From contig CAJNDS010002254.1 in NCBI GenBank assembly GCA_905221605.1, positions 446,032 through 510,031 on the forward strand: a DNA stretch of 64,000 nt, written 5' to 3'. The position numbers were made by a program, and so were the translations under genes. Below, one piece after another: positions 8,201-15,597 of the stretch. Position 1 is the stretch's first letter. Each line of letters begins with the position of its first letter. The notes under the pieces are model-generated. The model was not told the DNA's origin and made no database searches. It was given only the letters and a program-made list of their open reading frames with translations. The DNA comes from Symbiodinium natans (Eukaryota > Sar > Dinophyceae > Suessiales > Symbiodiniaceae).

Positions 8201-9004
8201 ATGTTACGGTTACGCCCGACTTTTGAACAAATTGAACGAGAAGCGAGAACAAGCAGATTAAGAATATTACCAGAACGACAAAGAAGAACACAACAAGGGA
8301 TATTATTAGATGAGGTCGATTTTGATGATTTTGATTTAGGGAAATATGATAGGAAGACAATATTATTAAATGAGAACCCAGAGAAGGGAACACAAACAGA
8401 TGTATTCAATGAAACGCCAAGTATAACAGAAAGCGAAAGTATGAGAACGCCAGAAGAAGAAGCTAAAGAACAGATAGAAGAAGAAGAAACCGAAAGCGAA
8501 GACATAGCTGAAAACCAACAAGAAGGGGAAAGAGAAAGAACGCAAAAGAAATCAGTAATGCGAAGAGTTTATGATGCCATGTTTGGCGAAGATGAGTTTA
8601 AAGAAGAAAGAGAAGAAATGCGAAACAGAAGGCAACAAATTGAAGATGATGATTTAGAACGTGAAACACCTATTGAACCACAAAAGAGCGAAGAGAGCGA
8701 TAACAGCTTGCCTATGAATGTTAAAAAATCTTATGAGCCTTCTTCATCCTCATCAAGTTCTCGTAGAAGTTCGAACAGAAGTGCATTATTGCCAGTTGAA
8801 GAAGAAGCATTAAGCGAATACATTCATTCATCAGCGCCCGAAACAGTTCAAAGTTCTGTTCCAAGTAATCGGACTATTGAATATGTTGATGAAGCATCGC
8901 CACCTCAAAGCGTTGTTAGTTCTCGTAGAAGTCAAGAAACCATAGAATACATAAGAAGCAGAACCAGTTCAAGACGTTCAAGTATTCAATCTGTAAGCTC
9001 ATAA
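8201..9004 (+). CDS. 'LRPT' family protein 2, highly charged, Ser/Arg-rich tail
   Basis: This 267-residue protein begins LRLRPTFEQIE, paralogous in its opening to the protein at 7322-8101. A DEVDFDDFDLGKYD acidic patch follows. The body is Glu/Arg-rich with repeated EE runs and probably disordered. The C-terminal third has Ser/Arg clusters (SSSSSSRRSSNRS; RTSSRRSSIQSVSS) that look like phosphorylation or nucleic-acid-contact segments. There is no hydrophobic tail, unlike its paralogue. Function unknown; tandem duplication followed by divergence is the simplest origin. TTATATTATATG gives it a TATA-like element overlapping the start. Confidence 0.6.
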   Translation: MLRLRPTFEQIEREARTSRLRILPERQRRTQQGILLDEVDFDDFDLGKYDRKTILLNENPEKGTQTDVFNETPSITESESMRTPEEEAKEQIEEEETESEDIAENQQEGERERTQKKSVMRRVYDAMFGEDEFKEEREEMRNRRQQIEDDDLERETPIEPQKSEESDNSLPMNVKKSYEPSSSSSSSRRSSNRSALLPVEEEALSEYIHSSAPETVQSSVPSNRTIEYVDEASPPQSVVSSRRSQETIEYIRSRTSSRRSSIQSVSS

Positions 9005-9047
9005 AAGCATTTAAAGAGTAAAAAAAATGAAATACACTTAAAGGCTT
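9005..9047. terminator. Hairpin after LRPT protein 2
   Basis: Arms 9005-9014 and 9038-9047 pair at 9 of 10 positions around a 23-base, A-rich loop. The left arm begins directly after the stop codon at 9002-9004. Confidence 0.4.
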
Positions 9048-9070
9048 ACCGCGTTACTACTTTAACCGCA

Positions 9071-9361
9071 ATGACCCCCCAGCCAGAAATCATAGAAGAA
9101 ACAAGCACAGAAGAAACGCTCGTTAAACAAAGGAAGAGTGCCCCATGGCGAAGAAATGCCGACGGAACATATAATAATAAACCATCTGACCCAGAATATT
9201 TTAAAAACTACTACCGCAACAATGTAATGTGTCGTGTTCAGTGCGAATATTGCTTAAAGATGATTCAGAAAACTAAGCTACAGAAACATCACAACACATT
9301 GAGATGCCAAGCCTTCCAGCAACAGAGGGCGATAGGATGCCCAAAGAACACAGCCGCTTAA
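9071..9361 (+). CDS. Small C2HC zinc-finger protein with 'DPEYFKNYY' head
   Basis: This 96-residue protein has residues 39-48 reading SDPEYFKNYY. They are followed by a zinc finger with Cys58-x2-Cys61, His73/His74 and Cys79 (QCEYCLKMIQKTKLQKHH). The combination of a DPEYF-x-x-YY segment with a C-x2-C...H-x4-C finger recurs in short proteins of giant viruses and PLVs and is thought to bind nucleic acid. The finger layout matches that of the protein at 6254-6877, so the two may be paralogues. It precedes the replication gene, which suggests an early regulatory or replication-accessory role (inference). No TATA motif is obvious upstream. Confidence 0.65.
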   Translation: MTPQPEIIEETSTEETLVKQRKSAPWRRNADGTYNNKPSDPEYFKNYYRNNVMCRVQCEYCLKMIQKTKLQKHHNTLRCQAFQQQRAIGCPKNTAA

Positions 9362-9383
9362 TATAGTGTAGTAATTATATTAA
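9358..9383. terminator. Hairpin overlapping the zinc-finger stop codon
   Basis: Arms 9358-9365 and 9376-9383 are perfect over 8 bp with a 10-base loop. The left arm includes the TAA stop (9359-9361). Confidence 0.45.
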
Positions 9384-9460
9384 GTTGCTTTATAACGGCA
9401 CCCAGCCAAGAAAGAACGTTGCCCAAAGGTGCTTAAAGGGAAGGAGAGCTTATAAATTAA

Positions 9461-9466
9461 TATATA
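9461..9466 (+). promoter_or_regulatory. TATATA element before polymerase-helicase
   Basis: TATATA lies 9 bases before the ATG at 9476, inside an AT-rich stretch that follows a GC-richer 70-base spacer. It matches the TATA-near-ATG pattern of the other viral genes. Confidence 0.4.
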
Positions 9467-9475
9467 GGCTATAGT

Positions 9476-12400
9476 ATGTCCAGCAAGATTATAAAAAATC
9501 ACTTACGTAATTTACGCATTGATGCGAAAAATTACACCAAAACATTAAACGAAGAAACCCAAAAACTAAACAAAACAAAACAGAAAAAAGTCAATGAAGT
9601 TATTAGACTCTTCGAAGAACGCAAGATTACCCAAAACACAACAGCACAAAAGTTAATTAAAGGGCTTTTGTCACCAAAGCCCGCAGAATACCAAAAAGCA
9701 TTAACGCAATATAAGGAAAATATTGACAAATGGAAGGAGAACGAACCACTGAATAAAAGAATGGCAAGTGCAAAAGAAGAGACCAAACGGAAACAAAAAG
9801 AAAATCAAAAAGAGAAACGTTATTTAATTGACTTTTTGTTTTACGTTGAGTTAAATAAGGAAAAAGCCAAAAAATCAGACATTGCATTTTATGACGATTA
9901 TGACAGAATATTCGGGTGGGTAAATCACGAAATAAGACAAGCGTCTCCTAAGCTACCTAACTCGATACAGTTAGATATCCCCGATGAGGTTATTAACAAT
10001 TTTGTTATAAAAGAACCAATAGAAGGACAAGAACGCGTGGAGAGAAAATTCAGAAAATCTAAAAAGGGTAAAAATTATTACAACGACAAGTTATTAGACC
10101 ATATAAAGAAAATATTAGCATTTGACCCTAAAATGCAAGAATTTTATTATAAATATCCGGCAGGCTACCTATCTGCCGTTAAGATTTTAAGTATAGAAGA
10201 GATTGAAGACGGAGACGGGAAACGGGAACAAAAAAAGGAAAAGCTTAAAAATGCCGAGAATGTTAGCATGTATCACGAATACATTGAAACAGCATTTAAA
10301 CCAAACGCTTCCACAATCAAAGAGGCTATCGCGAGAAACGATTATATTGAGAATGAATGTTGGGTAAATGCATTAGTAGAACATTATAAAGATTGTCCGA
10401 GAAAAAAGAATCAATTAACAAGAGAGAAGATATTAGATGTCTTGAAGATGAATGAAGAAGAATTCAATAAAAACGGTGCTTCGATTGAAGATATGGAGGT
10501 TGTCTTTAATCATTTTACTATTCCCGTGAGAATTTTTGACATCATAGGGAATTGCATTTATAAAACAGAACATGTCAATAAAAAAATCAGAGCCTTTTAT
10601 GGTCTCGTTAAGAATAACCATATTTACGTTATGAATTTTAACTTATCCAGCTTACAACAACATAAGGGAAGGGAATATATGAATTTGAAGGTGAGAGCCC
10701 CTATTGATTTTCATTTAAACAAGTCTGAAGAACCAAGCGAATATATTATCTTCGATAAGATTGACGACATTCTTAAACTTCATCAACCAACAGAAGAAGA
10801 AATCAAAAGCAAAAAACCACAAAAAGAAAAAGAGTATAAACTCATTCATTCAAAAAATGATTTAATCGGTGTGTTGTGCGATATAGTGGAATCGGGTTAT
10901 GAACCTAAAATAAGATACGAAGCAGGAACAATAAGCCAAATAAAATTGAGATTTGAAAAGAAAACGTATATAATAGCTACGCAAAATTTAGTGCCTTCGT
11001 GCATACACGGAAGTGTTAGAGTCAAATGTGAAACAACATTCAACAATATGAACAAGGCGATGTTTAAATTTAATAAGGCTTTGTTTAATCCTTTGCATAA
11101 ATCCTTTTACACAGATACTGACATTGATGTATTAGACGAATACCGAACAATTGTCCCAAGTGGTAAGATTAAAGACACATACCGACACATTGAATATCGC
11201 GAAAAGTTTAACCAAATGACGGGCAAGGTTGAAAATCAAGAATATCACCATTTTATAGAAGCGACACATAAGAACGCATGCGAGATAGATATGACAAAAG
11301 CATTTACACACGCCTTAACGAAAATGAAAAAAATACCGGTATTTAACCAATTCGACAAATGGGTAAAATACAACGGCGAGGAAATTGAGGATTTAGTCTT
11401 ATACACGGTGGAAGTGTATAAGGCTAATCTGTTCTTCAACAAGCGGTTCTGCCTTTGTTACGGAAAGTTTCTAAAAGATGTTCTGAATGATGGTATCATC
11501 ATTAAATATTATAAGAAGCCTTCCTTTATATATAATTGCGATTATAAAAAGATTGTTAAGGAATTGGTAGAAACCCATATATCAGACGATACCAAAGAAG
11601 ACACCAAACTAAAAAAAGAAATAGCAAATGTAAATATTGGCTTATTAGAGAAGGGAGTAACAACGGCTCAGAAATCGGTTTTATTCAAGGACTTGCGAGA
11701 AGCACAGTTATATCAACATATGTATGGTGGTCGGATTAATATTATCAAACAGTTCGAGAAAGAAGAAGGTTATGATGATGACGATGATGATTATGATGAG
11801 TTTAGTGATGATGAAGAAGAAAAAGAAGAAGCACCAGACGAAGATACAAAAAACAAAGGAAAATATTATGTTCTAAATGTTGCAGACCATGCCGTTTTGA
11901 AAAATGGTTATCGTTACATTAAGGAGCTTTTACTCCAATATCATAATTACAGAATATACAAGGATTATAACACACTACGAGAAAATGACATAGATGTATT
12001 CAGCGTTAAAACAGATGCATTTACAATATTAAGAAAGGATTTACAAAAAGCAATGAAGTTACTGAAGTTTGGTAAGGACATCGGCGATTGGAAAGGCGTT
12101 TTAAATAATTTTGGCTTTCCTCATCGAGAATATGAGATGAAACAGAACGAGTCGATAAACATACCCGAAGTTGTTAATGAAAGAATTATATTAAAAAACG
12201 AATGGGATAGCAAGGAAGCCGTCGAGAAAGTTCTCGAACACAAGCACGTTTTAATTAAAGCTTTATTTGCAGGAAGCGGAAATTCGCATATACCGAAGCA
12301 GATACAAGATAAAAGAATATTGTTTGTAACACCTACCAATAATTTAAATCAAGAATGCGGAGTAGAAGCAGTAACCATTAATACATTCTTTTCTATCCAA

Positions 12401-13507
12401 GTCGGCGAAGAACGATTAAGCGAGTTTGACCATTCCTTTCTTGATGTTATTGTTTTTGACGAAATCTATTTTAACAGTATTCCCGTTTTAGCAAGAATAA
12501 AAACATTTGTAGAAAAGAATCCTGACAAAATTATCGTAGCAACCGGAGACGAACATCAATTACAGGGCGTTGTGGATATAACTAACACACAAGATTATAG
12601 GACATACTTAGACAGTTGTATAAAACAAATATTTAAACATTACATTTATTTAGAAGAATGCAAGAGATTAACCAACGAGGAAGACAGAATTAAATTAAAA
12701 AGCATTTATCACGATATTTTTAAGACAGACATGACAATTAAACAGATTATCGAGAAGTATTTTAAATACACAGAAGAGATAGAACTCATTGATAATAATG
12801 TAGCATACACTAACGAAACATGTAGGAAAGTATCGCAACATATTAGGAAAGAAAGGGGTATAAATGAAGAATATGTCGTAGGTGATGAAGTTATTTGTCG
12901 CGTTTATACGAGATACTGGATATCTAAATTTAATGTTAATCTCAAGTTTAAAATAATGCAAATAAATAAGAATATGGTAACGCTTGAAAATGAGGCTACA
13001 AGGTTACAACAAGAAATAAGCCTAAAGAAGTTGAGACAAAATTTTTTTTATGCCTCGTGTTACACATGCCATAGCAAACAGGGATGTTCGATAGATGGCG
13101 ATGTTATTATTTACGATTGGATGTATAATTACGTTTCTAAAGAGTGGCTTTATACAGCCCTTACACGTAGTAAAGATTTAAATAAAGTGAAATTCTATAA
13201 GTATGAAATAACACGAGACATTAAAGAACTTGAAGTCGAACGATATTTTAACCAAAAGGTTAAACAATACAAATCACAAGATATAGAAGCAGGACGCCCA
13301 ATAAACGAAGAGGACTACGTAAATGTTGAGTGGCTTATGAGTCAATTGAAAAACAGATGCACCGACTGTAATGAACCCTTTGTAGTTGAAAGGGTTAACC
13401 ACAAGCTCACTACCAATTTATCGGCTAATAGGCTGAACAATGACAAGGCACATTATATCAGCAATTGCAATAGTATGTGTGTTCTTTGCAATTGTTGCGC
13501 GAGATAA
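9476..13507 (+). CDS. Replication fusion protein: DNA polymerase-like palm + SF1 helicase + C-terminal Cys/His domain
   Basis: The protein has 1,343 residues. Residues 1-240 are charged and helical. Residues about 285-390 contain NECWVNALVEHY (Cys295) and NNHIYVMN (His382), a Cys/His spacing reminiscent of OTU-type proteases. Polymerase-like motifs follow: A, CEIDMTKAF (Asp605); B-like, KKEIANVNIGLLEKG (from Lys713); C, VFSVKTDAF (Asp847), where the usual DTD reads KTD. An acidic run (766-790) precedes motif C. SF1 helicase motifs: Walker A position FAGSGNSH (932-938) with Asn936 in place of Lys, Walker B VIVFDE (995-996), motif III ATGDEHQ, motif V CHSKQGCSID and motif VI YTALTRS. The C-terminus (about 1290-1343) has CxxC...CxxCN pairs, like an HNH/treble-clef finger. 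Such fusions replicate PLV-type genomes; the exact polymerase family is uncertain. Confidence 0.8.
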   Translation: MSSKIIKNHLRNLRIDAKNYTKTLNEETQKLNKTKQKKVNEVIRLFEERKITQNTTAQKLIKGLLSPKPAEYQKALTQYKENIDKWKENEPLNKRMASAKEETKRKQKENQKEKRYLIDFLFYVELNKEKAKKSDIAFYDDYDRIFGWVNHEIRQASPKLPNSIQLDIPDEVINNFVIKEPIEGQERVERKFRKSKKGKNYYNDKLLDHIKKILAFDPKMQEFYYKYPAGYLSAVKILSIEEIEDGDGKREQKKEKLKNAENVSMYHEYIETAFKPNASTIKEAIARNDYIENECWVNALVEHYKDCPRKKNQLTREKILDVLKMNEEEFNKNGASIEDMEVVFNHFTIPVRIFDIIGNCIYKTEHVNKKIRAFYGLVKNNHIYVMNFNLSSLQQHKGREYMNLKVRAPIDFHLNKSEEPSEYIIFDKIDDILKLHQPTEEEIKSKKPQKEKEYKLIHSKNDLIGVLCDIVESGYEPKIRYEAGTISQIKLRFEKKTYIIATQNLVPSCIHGSVRVKCETTFNNMNKAMFKFNKALFNPLHKSFYTDTDIDVLDEYRTIVPSGKIKDTYRHIEYREKFNQMTGKVENQEYHHFIEATHKNACEIDMTKAFTHALTKMKKIPVFNQFDKWVKYNGEEIEDLVLYTVEVYKANLFFNKRFCLCYGKFLKDVLNDGIIIKYYKKPSFIYNCDYKKIVKELVETHISDDTKEDTKLKKEIANVNIGLLEKGVTTAQKSVLFKDLREAQLYQHMYGGRINIIKQFEKEEGYDDDDDDYDEFSDDEEEKEEAPDEDTKNKGKYYVLNVADHAVLKNGYRYIKELLLQYHNYRIYKDYNTLRENDIDVFSVKTDAFTILRKDLQKAMKLLKFGKDIGDWKGVLNNFGFPHREYEMKQNESINIPEVVNERIILKNEWDSKEAVEKVLEHKHVLIKALFAGSGNSHIPKQIQDKRILFVTPTNNLNQECGVEAVTINTFFSIQVGEERLSEFDHSFLDVIVFDEIYFNSIPVLARIKTFVEKNPDKIIVATGDEHQLQGVVDITNTQDYRTYLDSCIKQIFKHYIYLEECKRLTNEEDRIKLKSIYHDIFKTDMTIKQIIEKYFKYTEEIELIDNNVAYTNETCRKVSQHIRKERGINEEYVVGDEVICRVYTRYWISKFNVNLKFKIMQINKNMVTLENEATRLQQEISLKKLRQNFFYASCYTCHSKQGCSIDGDVIIYDWMYNYVSKEWLYTALTRSKDLNKVKFYKYEITRDIKELEVERYFNQKVKQYKSQDIEAGRPINEEDYVNVEWLMSQLKNRCTDCNEPFVVERVNHKLTTNLSANRLNNDKAHYISNCNSMCVLCNCCAR

Positions 13508-13510
13508 TTC

Positions 13511-13548
13511 GATAATATATATATATAATATATATTATATATATTATC
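13511..13548. promoter_or_regulatory. TA-rich palindrome between polymerase-helicase and integrase
   Basis: Perfect 12-base arms 13511-13522 and 13537-13548 surround a 14-base TA-rich core. The palindrome fills the whole gap between the upstream stop and the integrase ATG (13550). It could act as transcript end, TATA promoter or both. Confidence 0.5.
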
Positions 13549-13549
13549 A

Positions 13550-14461
13550 ATGTCAGACAAGAATAAGATTATTTCGGATATTTATTTTGATAGAAGCGGA
13601 TTTGGAAGCATTGCCACAACATTTAAAGATGCTAAGGCTAAAGATAAGAGTATTACGTTGGCGGATGTTAAGGCGTGGTTTGAAAAGAATCTGGATAGGA
13701 AAAGACCGATGTCGGGGTTTAATTCTTTTATTGCACCTTATGCGTATTATGAATATCAAATAGACTTATTGTTTATTACAAATAATGATTTAAAAAATCA
13801 AAAGTTTAGAATTGGTTTAGTAGTAAAAGACATATTTAGTAAGTTTGCGGTAGTTGTTCCTATTAAAAGTAAGCAACCACCAGATTTATTAGCGGGAATA
13901 ATGGAAGGAATAAACAAAATGGGTAAGAAACCAGAATTAGTATATTCGGATGAAGAAGGTAGTTTAAACAGTGGTGTATTAAAAGAATATTTTGATAAGG
14001 AGAAAATAGAAACACACCAAACCAGAACACACCCAGCATTTGCGGAGCGTTTTATACGCACGTTTAAAGATATGTTGTTTAAAAGAGTTGAAGCAGATGA
14101 GAAAAAGGGTAAAGAGAATATTCAATGGATAGATTATATATTTGAGATAATGATAACATATAATAACAAAATGGTTCATTCAGCCACTGATTTAACACCT
14201 AAGGAAGCAAAAAAGCCCGAAAACGAACTCAAAGTTAAGGCTAATATTGCAATGAATGCCACAAAAACCCGAAAGTATCCCGAATTAGAAAAAGGCGATA
14301 AAGTCAAAATATTTAAGAAAAAAGACAAATTGGATAAGGAACGTGTGAGCAATTGGAGCGAAAATTCCTATAGTATTGATGATATCAAAACTGTTTTGGG
14401 ACAAAAATATTATTATATTAATGGGCGCGGTTATTTGCGTCATGAATTACTGAAAGTTTAA
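13550..14461 (+). CDS. Retrovirus-type (rve) integrase of polinton/PLV kind
   Basis: This 303-residue protein has an N-terminal helical part with SGFGSIATTFKDAKAKD and a DVKAWFEKN segment, as in protist PLV integrases. The catalytic RNase H-like core runs from YYEYQIDLLF (Asp72) through ELVYSDEEGSL (Asp134) to HPAFAERFIRTFK (Glu166). The second spacing, 31 residues, is a little shorter than the classic 35. NNKMVHSATDLTPKEA is the usual end of the core. A basic SH3-like tail (LEKGDKVKIFKKKDKLDKE) probably binds DNA. The enzyme would insert the linear viral genome into the host chromosome. It is the last viral gene before the border. All catalytic residues are present. Confidence 0.85.
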   Translation: MSDKNKIISDIYFDRSGFGSIATTFKDAKAKDKSITLADVKAWFEKNLDRKRPMSGFNSFIAPYAYYEYQIDLLFITNNDLKNQKFRIGLVVKDIFSKFAVVVPIKSKQPPDLLAGIMEGINKMGKKPELVYSDEEGSLNSGVLKEYFDKEKIETHQTRTHPAFAERFIRTFKDMLFKRVEADEKKGKENIQWIDYIFEIMITYNNKMVHSATDLTPKEAKKPENELKVKANIAMNATKTRKYPELEKGDKVKIFKKKDKLDKERVSNWSENSYSIDDIKTVLGQKYYYINGRGYLRHELLKV

Positions 14462-14498
14462 GACCTTCAGTAATAATTTTGGTTGTTATTTAACAACC
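14446..14498. terminator. Two hairpins at the integrase stop codon
   Basis: Arms 14446-14454 and 14466-14474 are a perfect 9-bp pair spanning the TAA (14459-14461). A second stem (14481-14487 with 14492-14498) follows. A direct repeat of the first arm region recurs at about 14505. Confidence 0.55.
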
Positions 14499-14745
14499 TT
14501 CATAAATTGCTGAAAGTCTAAAAAGTCCTTAATGTTAGTGAGGATATTTGTTTTATGTGTTTTCTATGATTTTGATGTTTTTGTTGTTTTGTGCTTTGTT
14601 TTGCTATATGTTTGATATATGTTTTGATTTTTTCGTCGGATTGTTTCGGTTTTGATTCAAAAACCGAAAAAATCCCTACATCACATGCTGTATTCGTGAG
14701 TTTATGTTTTTTTGTGTTTTGTTTGAGCCAAAATGTCCCTCCTCT
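14462..14745. other. AT-rich right flank of the viral element
   Basis: There is no gene here. The stretch is T/G-rich and contains a perfect hairpin (14644-14653 with 14660-14669, 10 bp, 6-base loop). It also has a 13-base match to the dinoflagellate spliced leader on the minus strand (14723-14735). Composition turns host-like after about 14,745, so the right end of the element should lie here. No terminal inverted repeat can be tested because the left end is outside the window. Confidence 0.5.
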
Positions 14746-14756
14746 CTCTTCTTCTG

Positions 14757-15075
14757 GGGTTTAGGGTATTAGGGTTTAGGGTTTGGAAGAAAGGGCGGAG
14801 AACAATCCGACACTTTGAGACTTCTGTGTCTCAATGATAGGAAGAGCCGACGCCGTCAGCGTTCTAGGGCTTAGGGCTTAGGGTCTAAACCCTAAACTAA
14901 AACCCTAACTAAAGCCCTAAACTAAAACCCTAAACTAAAGCCCTAAACTAAACCCCTAAACTAAAGCCCTAAACTAAAGCCCTAAACCCTAAACCCCTAA
15001 ACTAAAGCCCTAAACTAAAGCCCTAAACCCTAAACTAAAGCCCTAACCCTCAAAACTAAAGACTAAACCCTAAAC
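14757..15075. repeat. Degenerate telomere-like repeats, G-strand then C-strand (head to head)
   Basis: TTTAGGG-like units at 14757-14785 and about 14864-14886 are followed by CCCTAAA/CCCTAAACTAAAG-type units for almost 190 bases. The strand switch occurs at about 14,886. The units are variable and so not an active telomere. Confidence 0.75.
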
Positions 15076-15077
15076 CC

Positions 15078-15138
15078 ACGGGCGCACCAGTGCTTCGAAC
15101 TCGCTGTAGTGAATGTCGTCGATGAGGAGGTTGACCTG
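15078..15138 (-). other. Possible exon fragment abutting telomere-like repeat
   Basis: Read leftward after an AG acceptor at about 15,139, the frame gives VNLLIDDIHYSEFEALVRPW and then meets a TAG inside the telomere-like repeat. The peptide looks coding but is short and I do not recognise it. It may be a truncated host exon. Confidence 0.25.
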
Positions 15139-15139
15139 T

Positions 15140-15597
15140 CATGTTCTTAGTAAAGCGTTTCTTTAAAAAACCCATCGGGACGAGGTTGGGGATTTATGAT
15201 TTGTTGGTTTAGGGTCTATTATATATTTTATTTTGTGATTTTGGGTGTATTTTGTATGGGAATTTGTGGGTATTTTGGGCGGGTATTGTTTTCGGGTTTT
15301 TTTTTATGCATATGACTTCTGGATATTTGATATTTTGGGGTTTTGGGGGTTTAGGATTTAGGCTTTAGGGCACAAGTCGCAAGCCGCACAGCTGGGACTA
15401 CTACAAACTGGTCTCAAAGCTGCTGGCATTGTTTTCAAGGATGCGTCACAGCTTCAGTCACGAGTGCTTCTGACATGAGCACATAGGCGCGTTCAACAGC
15501 AACATCCAAAACGGCACAACGACTTTATTTAGTGTGTATCACATCAAAATCTCGGATGTCGTGTTCATCGCACTCTGTCACGTGAAGATTTAAACCT
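15140..15597. other. No supported gene; T/G-rich then mixed sequence
   Basis: From 15,170 to 15,365 the plus strand is T/G-rich, like intron sequence. The part 15,366-15,597 lies just downstream of the gene on the minus strand. It has short open stretches broken by stops, so it reads as 3' untranslated sequence or a decayed coding tail. Confidence 0.4.

Noticed and set aside
13440-13763. Plus-strand open frame of 107 codons across the polymerase/integrase gap
   Set aside because: It overlaps both real genes in another phase and translates the TA palindrome.
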